DNA from: Geovibrio thiophilus
GTDB lineage: Bacteria > Chrysiogenota > Deferribacteres > Deferribacterales > Geovibrionaceae
DNA: 64,000 nucleotides
Reading direction: 5' to 3'
Assembly: GCF_004087915.1 (NCBI RefSeq)
Contig: NZ_CP035108.1
Span: 496,001 to 560,000, forward strand
Positions 16,478 to 25,373 of the stretch are shown here, piece after piece. A model generated the notes under the pieces. That model was not told the origin of the DNA, made no database searches, and saw only the letters and a list, made by a program, of their open reading frames with translations. Numbering within the stretch: position 1 is the first letter of the stretch; every line of letters starts with the position of its first letter. The translations under genes were made by a program, and so were the position numbers.

Positions 16478-16546
16478 AACCTTTTTCTTGCGGGGTTTGA
16501 AAAGGGCTGTTATAACTCCCTCTACTCATAAACAAAGGAAACTGAC

Positions 16547-17224
16547 ATGATAATACACGGCAGGAACACAGTTGCTGAAGCGCTTAAGCTCGGTCTTGTA
16601 AAAAACCTTTTTCTCCGCAAAGGCTCTACATTCAGGGAGAAGCCTGATGATCTTGAAGCGGCGGAGTTCGGCAGGAAGGAATTTGAGCATCGCTTCGGTG
16701 ACGAGGCGCAGGGCGTTGCGGCTGAGATCAATGATATAGAGCCCAAAGACTTCGTCCGCCACAGGAAGGAGATAGAGGGGAATGTCCTGATCCTTGACAG
16801 GATTCAGGATCCGCACAACTACGGAACCATAATCCGTGCGGCGAACTGTTTCGGCGTGAAGACAATTATCGTGGCGAGATACCATCAAGCGCCCATCACT
16901 GCCGCCGTCTGCAAGGCTTCAAGCGGGACGCTTTTTTACGCCGATGTTTACGAAACCACTAACATCAGCTCCGCTGCGGAGGATTTACAGAGAATGGGAT
17001 ATAAAATCTACGCCGCCGATATAGACAGCGAAACTGTACTGAAAGATGTGGAGTTCGCTGAGAAATCAGCAATTATTCTCGGCTCTGAGGGAAAAGGGAT
17101 ACGCCCGGGCGTGCTTGAAAAGGCGGATACCGCCTTCCGCATACCCATGAGCGGGGACATAGACTCTCTGAATGTTTCCCAGAGCGCGGCAGTTATACTC
17201 CACGCGCTGTACAGCTCAAAATAA
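16547..17224 (+). CDS. rlmB: SpoU-family 23S rRNA 2'-O-methyltransferase, RlmB-like
   Basis: This SPOUT (trefoil-knot) methyltransferase has 225 residues. Motif 1 is DPHNYGTIIRAANCFG, motif 2 is IILGSEGKGIRP and motif 3 is MSGDIDSLNVSQSAAVILH, all complete including the catalytic Arg and Asn. An N-terminal substrate-binding domain (IIHGRNTVAEAL) is typical of RlmB, which methylates G2251 of 23S rRNA, though tRNA-modifying relatives look alike. It ends exactly where the convergent minus-strand gene ends, with no spacer between stop codons. Confidence 0.9.
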   Translation: MIIHGRNTVAEALKLGLVKNLFLRKGSTFREKPDDLEAAEFGRKEFEHRFGDEAQGVAAEINDIEPKDFVRHRKEIEGNVLILDRIQDPHNYGTIIRAANCFGVKTIIVARYHQAPITAAVCKASSGTLFYADVYETTNISSAAEDLQRMGYKIYAADIDSETVLKDVEFAEKSAIILGSEGKGIRPGVLEKADTAFRIPMSGDIDSLNVSQSAAVILHALYSSK

Positions 17225-17740
17225 TTACTTAACCGATTCCTCAAGCTCATCGAACGCGTTTCCCGCGCGTTCGTGGGACAGGGAGTATTTCAGCTTCTCA
17301 AGCCTTTCCTCCTGATAGCTTAAGAGTTCGTTCTTCTCTATGCACGCCTTGGAGAAGGCTGTCCGTATGTCTTTGTCATAGACTATGTTTCTGAACTTCA
17401 TCGTCTTCGTGATGAACAGAGGAAGCTCCGCGTCCTTCATGAACGCCTTTACGAACTCTTTCTCTTTCGGGTCTTTAAGCTCTCTGTAATTGTCATACAC
17501 CGCAACCTGAAGTATGCCGTCTATCTTCTCCGCCATGAGGGTGTTTGATTTGCCCTTTAGAGCGTCCACGGCGTCATAGCCGCCCTGCTCATGGGTGAAG
17601 ACGCATATCTCGCTTGGAGATTCCTTGTAGAACCAGCCGGGCGCGCCCTCTATCTTAACAATGGGTGTCGCCATTACGTAATATTTGAAAAGATAAGCGG
17701 CCAGAGCCTTCGCCAGAGCCAGAGCAATTGATTCAAACAT
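17225..17740 (-). CDS. Hypothetical protein, possibly LPP20-like
   Basis: This 171-residue protein has a short hydrophobic N-terminus (MFESIALALAKALAAYLF) and then a soluble domain with PGWFYKESPSEICVF, DALKGKSNTLMAEKIDG and a charged helical C-terminus. The W-(F/Y) then A-x-G-K/A-L-A pattern loosely recalls LPP20-type envelope proteins, but no lipobox Cys is present. It is tail-to-tail with the methyltransferase gene without any spacer. Function unknown. Confidence 0.6.
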   Translation of the reverse strand: MFESIALALAKALAAYLFKYYVMATPIVKIEGAPGWFYKESPSEICVFTHEQGGYDAVDALKGKSNTLMAEKIDGILQVAVYDNYRELKDPKEKEFVKAFMKDAELPLFITKTMKFRNIVYDKDIRTAFSKACIEKNELLSYQEERLEKLKYSLSHERAGNAFDELEESVK

Positions 17741-17823
17741 GGGCGCACCGCCTGAGTAAGATGTCTATGAATGAATTATACAGCGAAAATGTATGCTCGG
17801 CAGGGTAATTTTTACAGATAAAT

Positions 17824-17854
17824 GAAAAAGCCTCCGTATTTTTTGCGGAGGCTT
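17824..17854 (-). terminator. Intrinsic terminator of the ccm operon
   Basis: On the minus strand AAGCCTCCG, a 9-base loop, CGGAGGCTT and then TTTC form a strong hairpin with a U-tract. It lies 10 bases after the ccmC stop. Confidence 0.88.
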
Positions 17855-17864
17855 CGGTATCTTA

Positions 17865-18530
17865 TTAAGAGGCTCTTTCCAGAGCGTCGAATCTGCGTTT
17901 TGCCCTTGCGAAACGCACTCTCTTAATCAGCAGGCTTAGATACAGCAGCGTGAAGATCAGGAGCGCAAAGAACATTGCGTGGAGCATCATGGGATGAAGT
18001 CCGCCGCCTCCTTTCTGTACCACGTTGGGGTGTATGGTGTTTTTCCAGATGCGGATAGAGAAGAAAACGATCGGCACATCAATAAAACCGATTATGCCCA
18101 CAGCGGCGGCGAATCTCGCCCTCTTGCTGTCCTCATCTATGAACTTTCTCAGCATTATGTAGCCCACGTAAATGAACCAGAGGATAGCCGTGGTGGTGAG
18201 CCGCGGATCCCATGTCCACCATGCGCCCCATGCCGCCTTGCCCCAGATGGGTCCGGTGGTGAGAACGATCGTGCAGAAGAGCAGCCCGATTTCGGCGGAG
18301 CTCTCGGCTATATCGTCAAAGCAGAAGTCGTCCTTGATCAGATAAAGAATGCTTGTGCAGAAGGTTACAAAAAACGCGAAAAACGAGATCCACGCTGACG
18401 CCACGTGAAAGTAGAATATCTTCTGGTTCGGTCCCAGAGATTTTGCCACGGGCGCATAGATAAAAGCCATATAAAGCCCGACGGGAACAAGGAGAATAAG
18501 GGCTGCATCAAGAATTTTTTCTTTGTTCAT
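17865..18530 (-). CDS. ccmC: Heme exporter/handling protein CcmC
   Basis: CcmC is the six-helix membrane protein that loads heme onto CcmE in system I cytochrome c biogenesis. The 221 residues show the tryptophan-rich WWD segment WGAWWTWDPR at residues 101-110 and flanking histidines (FYFHVASAW, GGLHPMML), which are expected heme ligands on the periplasmic side. It is the last gene of ccmEFABC, separated by 3 bases from ccmB and followed by a terminator. CcmD is not seen downstream. Confidence 0.95.
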   Translation of the reverse strand: MNKEKILDAALILLVPVGLYMAFIYAPVAKSLGPNQKIFYFHVASAWISFFAFFVTFCTSILYLIKDDFCFDDIAESSAEIGLLFCTIVLTTGPIWGKAAWGAWWTWDPRLTTTAILWFIYVGYIMLRKFIDEDSKRARFAAAVGIIGFIDVPIVFFSIRIWKNTIHPNVVQKGGGGLHPMMLHAMFFALLIFTLLYLSLLIKRVRFARAKRRFDALERAS

Positions 18531-18533
18531 AAG

Positions 18534-19211
18534 CTATTCCTCTACTATGAAGTCGAACACCGCGAAAACCACAGCGGTGAAAATGATGTCGAATATTAAA
18601 AGGATTTTCAGCCACGGGTACGCCAGCGCATGGTCATGACCGAGAACGAAAATATTAAGACTCTGCACTGATGCGAGAATTACCGGAACAAGTATCGGCA
18701 GAAGCAGAAGGGGAAGCATGACCTCTCTTGTTCTGGTGTTTACGGATATGAGTGAGAACAGCGTTCCCAGCACGGCAAATCCGTATGTTCCGAGGAAGAA
18801 GACGGCAGCCGTCAGAGCGCCGCCGGCGAATACGTTTACATTGTACAGCACGGTGAAAATGGGGATTGTGATTATCTCCACCATCGCCATGAACGTGAAG
18901 TTGCTCAGCACCTTGCCGAAGAAGATAGAGCTCGGATCCACGGGAGAGAGCAGAAGCGCCTGAAGGTTGCCCCCCTGAACCTCTGTCATCATCGATTTGT
19001 TCAGCCCGAGAAGCCCCGCAAAAACAAAGCTCATCCACAGTATTCCGCCGACAACTTCGTTTTTCATGTCGCTGCCGGGTTCAAATATGAAGCTGAAAAC
19101 CACAACCACAAGGAGCGAGAAGACAAGCATGGAGTTAACCACTTCCTTCGATTTAAACTCCTCAAGAATATCTTTCCTGAATATGCAGAGAACAGTATTG
19201 AAATAGCTCAT
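18534..19211 (-). CDS. ccmB: Heme ABC exporter permease CcmB
   Basis: CcmB is the membrane subunit of the CcmABCD complex that releases holo-CcmE using ATP hydrolysis by CcmA. The 225-residue protein has six predicted helices and the family segment (QGGNLQALLLSPVDPSSIFFGK) near the middle, in which LLSPVDPSSIFFGK is typical. It is flanked by ccmA (one base upstream) and ccmC. Confidence 0.93.
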   Translation of the reverse strand: MSYFNTVLCIFRKDILEEFKSKEVVNSMLVFSLLVVVVFSFIFEPGSDMKNEVVGGILWMSFVFAGLLGLNKSMMTEVQGGNLQALLLSPVDPSSIFFGKVLSNFTFMAMVEIITIPIFTVLYNVNVFAGGALTAAVFFLGTYGFAVLGTLFSLISVNTRTREVMLPLLLLPILVPVILASVQSLNIFVLGHDHALAYPWLKILLIFDIIFTAVVFAVFDFIVEE

Positions 19212-19212
19212 T

Positions 19213-19920
19213 TCAGCTCACCGCCTGCATGTATATGTTCTCAAACTCCTTCTCGGGGACATCTTCCTTTTTTTGATCCAGAGTGAATTTTCCGCCTTTC
19301 ACCACCACGATTCTTGAGGCAAGCTCGTAGCCTCTGGGGAGGTTGTGGGTTACCATCACTATGGTTTTTTTAAGGGAGAACTGTTCCTTGAGAATGCCGG
19401 TGAGAACGAGAGAGGCATGCTGGTCAAGCCCTGTGTAGGGTTCATCCAGCAGGATAATGTCGGGATCGTGCATAAGCGCGCGCGCTATGGAAAGCCTCTG
19501 GAGCATACCCCTTGAAAAGGTTCTGACTCTGTCGTGTTTTCTGCCGAGGAGCTCGACTCTTTTCAGCAGAAAATCCGCCCGTGCGTTGAGGTCTTTCAGC
19601 CCGTAGAGCCTGCCGTAGAAGACGAGGTTTTCCAGTGCGCTCAGGTTTTCATATAAAAAAGGCTGGTGAGAAATAACCCCGAAATGCTTTCTGAAGTCGT
19701 CCTTCATTTTCTTTATGGGCGTGCCCTTAAAAAAAATATCACCCTCACTCGGTTTTGTGAGGGTGGAAAGGATTTTCAGAAGGGTGGACTTGCCCGCTCC
19801 GTTAGGTCCGAACACGGACATGAAGTCACCTTCGGCAAGTTCAAAGGTCACACCCTTAAGTGCTTCGGTGTGACCGTATCTCTTTTTAACATTATCCAGC
19901 CTGAAAATAGGCTCAGGCAT
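19213..19920 (-). CDS. ccmA: Heme ABC exporter ATPase CcmA
   Basis: This 235-residue ABC ATPase has Walker A FGPNGAGKSTLL (about residues 35-46), signature FSRGMLQRLSIARAL and Walker B DIILLDEPYTGLD, followed by the switch histidine VTHN. Its place between ccmF and ccmB identifies it as CcmA, which powers release of heme-loaded CcmE. Its start overlaps the ccmF stop by 8 bases. Confidence 0.94.
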   Translation of the reverse strand: MPEPIFRLDNVKKRYGHTEALKGVTFELAEGDFMSVFGPNGAGKSTLLKILSTLTKPSEGDIFFKGTPIKKMKDDFRKHFGVISHQPFLYENLSALENLVFYGRLYGLKDLNARADFLLKRVELLGRKHDRVRTFSRGMLQRLSIARALMHDPDIILLDEPYTGLDQHASLVLTGILKEQFSLKKTIVMVTHNLPRGYELASRIVVVKGGKFTLDQKKEDVPEKEFENIYMQAVS

Positions 19921-21853
19921 TTTTTCTCCTGCCGGTAACAGTGTAGAAGGCGCCTATGCACATAATGCCGCAGCCTATCCACAGCCATATAAGCAGAGGC
20001 TCATAGACCACCTGAATACCTATGTAGTTTTCAGGCTTGGAGTAGCTGGCGAGTATGAAGTAAAGGTCGCCCTTCAGCTTGGAGTAGATCGCAACCTCCG
20101 CCCATGCTTCCTCACGTTTGTTGTAGAAGCGTCTTTCCGGAGCGACGGTTACTATCTTATTACCGTTTTCCGTTACTGTAACAGGAGCGTAGACAGATGT
20201 AAAGTTCTGACCCTGATTTACGGTAAGCTCGCCCACGTGCATTTCATAGTTCCCGAAGGTAAAGCTCTCCCCGGGGGCGACCACATGCTCATCTTTAATG
20301 TTATAGAAGGACGAGGCGATGATTCCGTAAGCCATGATAACAACGCCAATGTGAACCATAAGACCGCCGTAGTGCCTGCGCTGGGTGAGCATCACTCTGG
20401 GACCGTTGTTTTTGACGGAGAGGACGATTCTTGTGATGATTGTCGCCAGAGAAAGGGTTGTAACGCCTGTGAGTATAAGAGGGATAGGCAGCGTGTAGCC
20501 TTTAACGTACATGATTACCATGGACGCAAGCGCAGCAATCACAGCGGGGATGATCTTTTTATAGAAGCTCTCCCCTGCCTCCTTTCCGAACTGCGCCATG
20601 GGGGCAAGACCAGCGAAAAGCAGTATCAGTATGAAGAAGGGTGTGGATACTTTGTTGAAGTAAGGGATGTTGACCGTAAGCTTGTTGCCCACAACGCCGA
20701 ATATCCCCATTATGCCGTAGTACGCCTGAGATATAAGAGGCATGGTTGTTCCCACGAGGACAACAATCATGAGACCGAGGAAGAGCCAGTTTGCTATAAA
20801 GAACATGCCTTCCCTTGAGGAGAAGTGGAAGTCCTTTTCTTCGGGGTCTTTGTAAAGCTTAATGTTGGTTAAGAGAACAGCGAGGTAAGCCACTGTGGAG
20901 GCAATCATAAATACTATGAAGAAAGTGCCGAGGCTTGATTTCCCGAACGAGTGAACTGATTCAATAACGCCGCTTCTCGTGAGGAATGTGCCGAATATGC
21001 AAAGCAGGAAGGACGTCATAAGAAGTGTATGAGTCCAGATTTTCAGCTTGTTTCTCTGCTCGTATATGAGAGCGGAGTGGAGGTAGGCTGTGCCTGTTAT
21101 CCAAGGGAGAAGAGACGCGTTTTCCACTGGATCCCATGCCCAGTAGCCGCCCCAGCCGAGCTCAACATAAGCCCACTGACCGCCGAGAACTATGCCGATG
21201 GTGAGGAAAACCCATGTGAAGATAGCCCAGCCTCTGCTTTCTTTAACCCAGAGGTTGGAGCCGTCGCTTGTCATCATGGAAGCGATGGCGTGCCCGAGAG
21301 GGACTGTGAAGCCCGCAAAACCGAGGAAAAGGGTAGGCGGATGATAGATCATTCCGGGGTTCTGGAGAAGGGGATTCATGCCCACGCCGTCCTGAGGGGT
21401 GAAGCCCAGCTCAGCGAAGGGATTGGTCACGAAACAGGTAAGGATCAGGAAAAAGGAAGAGGCAACGCTTATGACAAAGAGAACAGAGCTCTTGTATCTT
21501 GAATCGAAGTTCCTGAGCCTTATCATTTCTATAATGGCGAAGATGACAAGAATCAGAGCCCAGAACAGAAGCGAACCCGCCTGACCCGCCCAGAAAGCGC
21601 TGAGCTTGTAAGCAAGGGGAAGCGCAAGGTCTGTGTACTGCGCCACGTATTCGATTTTAAAATTGCTTGTGATAAGCGCCAGAAGAAGAACCAGAGAAGC
21701 AATGCCTATTGCCGTCGTCTGCGCTATGAGGAAATATCCTCCGATTTTATCGTAAATTTTGTTTTCACTTCTCATTCCGCTTAAGTAGAAATAAGAAGCG
21801 CCCGCGCCTGCTATCAGCGCAAGGAGCATAAACAAAAATCCTGCTCCGCCCAC
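19913..21853 (-). CDS. ccmF: Cytochrome c heme lyase subunit CcmF
   Basis: CcmF takes heme from CcmE and, normally with CcmH, ligates it to the CxxCH motif of apocytochromes c in the periplasm. The 646-residue polytopic protein has the WWD motif WGGYWAWDPVENAS at residues 234-247 and histidines in PGMIYHPPTLFLGFAG. Length is normal. No ccmH, ccmG or ccmI follows, so the ligation partner is either encoded elsewhere or absent, as in the variant system described with Cys-type CcmE. Confidence 0.95.
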   Translation of the reverse strand: MGGAGFLFMLLALIAGAGASYFYLSGMRSENKIYDKIGGYFLIAQTTAIGIASLVLLLALITSNFKIEYVAQYTDLALPLAYKLSAFWAGQAGSLLFWALILVIFAIIEMIRLRNFDSRYKSSVLFVISVASSFFLILTCFVTNPFAELGFTPQDGVGMNPLLQNPGMIYHPPTLFLGFAGFTVPLGHAIASMMTSDGSNLWVKESRGWAIFTWVFLTIGIVLGGQWAYVELGWGGYWAWDPVENASLLPWITGTAYLHSALIYEQRNKLKIWTHTLLMTSFLLCIFGTFLTRSGVIESVHSFGKSSLGTFFIVFMIASTVAYLAVLLTNIKLYKDPEEKDFHFSSREGMFFIANWLFLGLMIVVLVGTTMPLISQAYYGIMGIFGVVGNKLTVNIPYFNKVSTPFFILILLFAGLAPMAQFGKEAGESFYKKIIPAVIAALASMVIMYVKGYTLPIPLILTGVTTLSLATIITRIVLSVKNNGPRVMLTQRRHYGGLMVHIGVVIMAYGIIASSFYNIKDEHVVAPGESFTFGNYEMHVGELTVNQGQNFTSVYAPVTVTENGNKIVTVAPERRFYNKREEAWAEVAIYSKLKGDLYFILASYSKPENYIGIQVVYEPLLIWLWIGCGIMCIGAFYTVTGRRKNA

Positions 21854-21895
21854 TGTTCACCTCGAAAATTTAAGATTTGCAAAACATCACCGTTA

Positions 21896-21922
21896 GGTTT
21901 TCGCCTTCTATAGACGAAAACC
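21896..21922. promoter_or_regulatory. Hairpin in the ccmE-ccmF spacer
   Basis: GGTTTTCG (21896-21903) and CGAAAACC (21915-21922) form a perfect 8-bp stem with an 11-base loop in the 156-base gap between ccmE and ccmF. It lacks a clear U-tract on the minus strand. It could tune ccmF expression or RNA stability. Confidence 0.5.
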
Positions 21923-22009
21923 CGCCTGCCGCAATAAACTTTGCATAGTATACTAAGTTGATAAGGATTTGTATAAAAAGTTCTCTAAAGGATCGTTAAA
22001 ATATAATAA

Positions 22010-22432
22010 TTATCCTTTAGCCGCCTCTTCCTCAGGATCCACCTCGTATTTTGAGGGGCATTTTGTCAGAAGAGTTTTAGCAATAAACTTTTTGTTTTCA
22101 ATGTCATAGTTGCCTTCAATGATAACGTGGATCTCTTCTTTGAAGGTGTCGGGGATGATGCCTTTGTAGTCAACGGTCATGACCGCTCCGCCCTCTTCAA
22201 CGTCCATGATGTCGAAGACAAGATGTCTGTCTTTTGTGTTTTTGGTGATTGTTCCGGTGATTACCTCTCCGCTCACACGCATGCCCTTCTGGTTAAGTTT
22301 TTCAGGGTTATGAAGAACTTCGCCGACTGTGAGGTAGTACACGCCTTCTGATTTGAAGCCGCTGAAAAGCATGAATGAAATGGCAATGACAACAACCGCT
22401 GTAGCAACGAGAAATTTCTTGTTTTTGTTCAT
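22010..22432 (-). CDS. ccmE: Heme chaperone CcmE, Cys-type (CxxxY) variant
   Basis: CcmE is the periplasmic, membrane-anchored heme chaperone of system I. The 140-residue protein has an N-terminal anchor helix and an OB-fold beta barrel (GMRVSGEVITGTI...VDYKGIIPD). Where most CcmE proteins carry HxxxY, with His covalently bound to heme vinyl, this one has CPSKY, giving Cys125 and Tyr129. Such CxxxY proteins are known from sulfate reducers and archaea, where the system usually lacks canonical CcmH. That matches the absence of ccmH here. It is the first gene of the ccm operon. Confidence 0.92.
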   Translation of the reverse strand: MNKNKKFLVATAVVVIAISFMLFSGFKSEGVYYLTVGEVLHNPEKLNQKGMRVSGEVITGTITKNTKDRHLVFDIMDVEEGGAVMTVDYKGIIPDTFKEEIHVIIEGNYDIENKKFIAKTLLTKCPSKYEVDPEEEAAKG

Positions 22433-22451
22433 TGGCTGACTCCGTAACGTC

Positions 22452-22479
22452 TTGACTTTGATTTTATAATGTACATAAT
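22452..22479 (+). promoter_or_regulatory. Candidate sigma-70 promoter facing ccdA
   Basis: TTGACT at 22452-22457, a 16-base spacer and CATAAT at 22474-22479. It lies in the divergent ccmE/ccdA region, about 165 bases before the ccdA start. Confidence 0.4.
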
Positions 22480-22650
22480 CCGACCGTTGATCAAGGAAAA
22501 AGTTTTGTAAAAGATATTAATGAAAGCAGATTTTACGGGCTTTTCAGTATCGTTTTAGCGTAATATCTGAATATAATATGTGCTCTTTAAGAACATTTCC
22601 CTTCGCCGTCTGTCTTTACCTGTGGAAAAAATGAGTATAAGGTAGTGATT

Positions 22651-23391
22651 ATGAATGAAATAGGATTTATTACGGCTTTCACCGCGGGTGTGCTCTCCTT
22701 TCTCTCCCCCTGTGTGCTTCCTCTTCTCCCTGCGTATCTGTCTTTTATATCAGGGGAGACAATAGACACCCTCACGTCCGGCGAATCTAAAAAAGCCAGA
22801 GCGAAGGCGGTTCTGGGCGCTGTCTGCTTCGGACTGGGCTTTCTTCTTGTATTCGTGATTCTCGGAGCGAGCGCCACGGCGGTCGGCAAGGCGCTGGCAC
22901 AGCATAAAATAATCCTCGGGCGGATAGCAGGGCTCCTTATCATTGTTCTCGGTCTGCATATGGCGGGGATTTTCCGTATAAACAGGCTGCTCGTGCAGAA
23001 AAAATGGAACTATAAGCGCAGGGCGGGGGCTCCGTTTCTGCTTCAGGCGTTTTTTCTGGGGATTGCGCTTGTTCTCGGCTGGTCGCCCTGTCTCGGACCT
23101 GTGATAGCGGCAATATTCGCCATGGCTTCCCAGCAGGAGACCGTGGTTCAGGGTATAGGGCTTCTTGTCACATTCGGATTAGGGCTTTGGATTCCTTTTC
23201 TTCTTGCCGCCCTTGCCGTCGGGCACGTGATTTCCGGCATGAAAAAGGCGGGCAGGATCGTAATGGTTGTGGAAAAAGTATCCGGCGCGCTGCTCATTAT
23301 AATAGGCGTGCTTATGACGACAAACAGCATGGCTATGATGAGCGCCTATCTTGTCAGGTGGTTTCCGTTCCTCGGCAGCATTAACTTTTAG
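22651..23391 (+). CDS. ccdA: Thiol-disulfide transporter CcdA (DsbD membrane domain)
   Basis: CcdA carries reducing equivalents across the inner membrane to keep apocytochrome cysteines reduced for heme ligation. The 246-residue protein has six helices and the two conserved intramembrane cysteines, in LSFLSPCVLPLLPAY (Cys21) and LGWSPCLGP. ATG 22651 is preferred over the in-frame GTG at 22645 because AAGG is properly spaced. It is divergent from ccmE, so reductant supply and heme chaperoning are encoded together. Confidence 0.92.
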   Translation: MNEIGFITAFTAGVLSFLSPCVLPLLPAYLSFISGETIDTLTSGESKKARAKAVLGAVCFGLGFLLVFVILGASATAVGKALAQHKIILGRIAGLLIIVLGLHMAGIFRINRLLVQKKWNYKRRAGAPFLLQAFFLGIALVLGWSPCLGPVIAAIFAMASQQETVVQGIGLLVTFGLGLWIPFLLAALAVGHVISGMKKAGRIVMVVEKVSGALLIIIGVLMTTNSMAMMSAYLVRWFPFLGSINF

Positions 23392-23526
23392 GTTCGTATC
23401 CGTTATTTTGTACTTTTTTTGGGTTCGATTTTATAATATATTACTTTGATTTTTTGGAATGAACGGATTTCCGTCCTAAAAATGCGGATAAGAGATATTT
23501 CAAATACAGTAAGGAGCATTTTTTAT

Positions 23527-24276
23527 ATGGCAGGACATAGTAAGTGGGCGAATATCAAGCACAGAAAAGCGGCTCAGGACGCCAAAAAAGGCAAAGTCTT
23601 TACCAAGGTTGCCCGTGAGATAACGGTCGCGGCGAAGGAGGGGGGCGGCGATCCGGATATGAACCCCCGTCTGAGGCTCGCTCTTGACAAGGCAAAGGCC
23701 GTGAACCTGCCGAAGGATAATGTTGACAGGGCTATTAAGAAAGGCACCGGCGAAGGCAATGAAGCCGCATATGAAGACGTAACTTACGAAGGCTACGGTC
23801 CGGGCGGCGTGGCTATTCTCGTTAAGACACTTACCGACAACAGAAACAGAACCGTCGCCGAAGTCCGCAGCACAATGACAAAAAAAGGCGGCAGCATGGG
23901 AGAGGCGGGCTGTGTCGCTTGGATCTTCGAGCAGAAGGGCATACTTGAGATAGCCAAAGACAGGGCGGACGAGGACAAACTTCTGGAAGAGGCTCTTGAA
24001 GCGGGAGCGGAAGACGTTGTGGATGACGGTGATGTTTTCGCTGTGCAGTGCGCGTACGCTGATTTCATGGATGTGAAGGCAGCTCTTGAAGGCAAAGGCT
24101 ATGCCTTTGAATTCGCCGAAATCACCATGAAGCCTAAAAATACCGTTCCCGTAAATGTGGAAGACCTGCGCAAGATAATGAACATCACCGATGCCATTGA
24201 GGATCTGGACGATGTTCAGGAAGTTTACTCCAACTTTGAGGCTGATGACGATGTCATGTCCCAGCTTGAGGACTAA
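23527..24276 (+). CDS. yebC: YebC/PmpR-family protein
   Basis: The start MAGHSKWANIKHRK is the invariant beginning of the YebC/PmpR/TACO1 family, so ATG 23527 is chosen and the 27 in-frame codons before it are discarded. The 249-residue protein has the full three-domain length, with VEVRSTMTKKGGSMGE-like segment (AEVRSTMTKKGG) in place. Family members have been described as transcriptional regulators and more recently as ribosome-associated factors helping translation of proline-rich stretches. Its stop abuts ruvC, a common arrangement. Confidence 0.95.
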   Translation: MAGHSKWANIKHRKAAQDAKKGKVFTKVAREITVAAKEGGGDPDMNPRLRLALDKAKAVNLPKDNVDRAIKKGTGEGNEAAYEDVTYEGYGPGGVAILVKTLTDNRNRTVAEVRSTMTKKGGSMGEAGCVAWIFEQKGILEIAKDRADEDKLLEEALEAGAEDVVDDGDVFAVQCAYADFMDVKAALEGKGYAFEFAEITMKPKNTVPVNVEDLRKIMNITDAIEDLDDVQEVYSNFEADDDVMSQLED

Positions 24277-24765
24277 TTGTCCCGTATAGTTATCGGGATC
24301 GATCCCGGGCTGAACTGCACAGGAGTGGGCATTGTGCGGGCTTGGCCGGGCAGGGTGGAGCATGTCTTCCACGGCGTGCTCCGCACCGACAGCAAAAGAC
24401 CTCTTCCCGAGCGTCTCGGTGTTATATGCGCCGGGCTGAGGGAGATTGTGGGCGAATATAAACCGGAAATATCCGCTGTTGAAGATGTTTTCCAGTCGGT
24501 AAATATAAAAAGCGCCATGCTTCTCGGACAGACAAGGGGCGCTATAATTGCCACACTGCTCTCCTGCGGCATGCCTGTGAACGAATATACGGCGCTTCAG
24601 GTGAAGAAGTCTGTCGTGGGCTACGGCAAGGCGGATAAGGAGCAGGTTCGCCACATGGTGGAGGTTCTGCTCGGCATTAAGATGGGCAAAAGCCCGCTGG
24701 ACGCGTCCGATGCGCTGGCTGTGGCTGTGTGTCTGGGGCTTGAGATAACCGGGAGGCGGTATTGA
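24277..24765 (+). CDS. ruvC: Holliday junction resolvase RuvC
   Basis: RuvC cuts Holliday junctions symmetrically after branch migration by RuvAB. The 162 residues carry the acidic active site: Asp9 in GIDPGLNCTG, Glu in AVEDVFQS, and the two Asp of LDASDALAVA. Start is TTG 24277 immediately after the yebC stop, giving MSRIVIGIDPG, which matches the family N-terminus. Its end overlaps ruvA by four bases. ruvB is about 37 kb away on the other strand. Confidence 0.94.
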   Translation: MSRIVIGIDPGLNCTGVGIVRAWPGRVEHVFHGVLRTDSKRPLPERLGVICAGLREIVGEYKPEISAVEDVFQSVNIKSAMLLGQTRGAIIATLLSCGMPVNEYTALQVKKSVVGYGKADKEQVRHMVEVLLGIKMGKSPLDASDALAVAVCLGLEITGRRY

Positions 24766-25334
24766 TTTACAGAGTAAAGGGGAGGCTTCTTGAGAAACAC
24801 CCCGATTTCGCGGTTATAGACACAGGCGCGATTGCCTTTAAAATAGGAATATCCATGCAGAGCTTCGCCACACTGCCCGATATAGGCGAGAAGGCGACCC
24901 TCTATACGCTTATGAATGTCCGTGAGGACGACATAAGCCTGTTCGGTTTCGTCACCCTTGAAGAGAAAAAGCTGTTCATCCTCCTCACCTCTGTCAGCAA
25001 GGTGGGTCCGAAGCTGGCTCTTGCGATCCTTTCGGGGCTTGATGTGAAATCATTTGAAAAGGCTGTGGTTTCCGGCGATGTGGTGAAGATCAAGGGGATT
25101 CCCGGGATCGGGCTGAAAACGGCTGAAAGGATAATCCTTGAGCTGAAGGATAAATTCGACCTCGTATTCAGGACAGAAGCCAAGCCGGACGACAATTCAG
25201 AGGATGTGGTCAGTGCCCTCTGCAACCTCGGTTACACCAGAAAAGACGCCGAGAACGCTGTCCGCACCTCATACTCAGGGGAAAACTCATTTGAAGAAAA
25301 CCTCAAAAAAGCGCTGAGGGGACTTTCCGGATAG
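24762..25334 (+). CDS. ruvA: Holliday junction DNA helicase subunit RuvA
   Basis: RuvA is the tetramer that binds the four-way junction and recruits RuvB rings. The 190-residue protein has the N-terminal OB-fold, two helix-hairpin-helix motifs (LTSVSKVGPKLALAIL and IPGIGLKTAERIILELKDK) and the C-terminal RuvB-binding domain (DVVSALCNLGYTRKDAENAV). The TTG start overlaps the ruvC TGA, so ruvC and ruvA are translationally coupled, both from TTG codons. Confidence 0.94.
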   Translation: MIYRVKGRLLEKHPDFAVIDTGAIAFKIGISMQSFATLPDIGEKATLYTLMNVREDDISLFGFVTLEEKKLFILLTSVSKVGPKLALAILSGLDVKSFEKAVVSGDVVKIKGIPGIGLKTAERIILELKDKFDLVFRTEAKPDDNSEDVVSALCNLGYTRKDAENAVRTSYSGENSFEENLKKALRGLSG

Positions 25335-25373
25335 CTTAATTAGCTTATACATATATGTTTTATTTTATTTGTA

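Noticed and set aside
23446-23526. Upstream start for YebC
   Set aside because: The family begins at MAGHSKWA, which is ATG 23527.
23500-24654. Long antisense frame of 384 codons opposite yebC and ruvC
   Set aside because: Shadow frame of two well-identified genes; no RBS and no family features.
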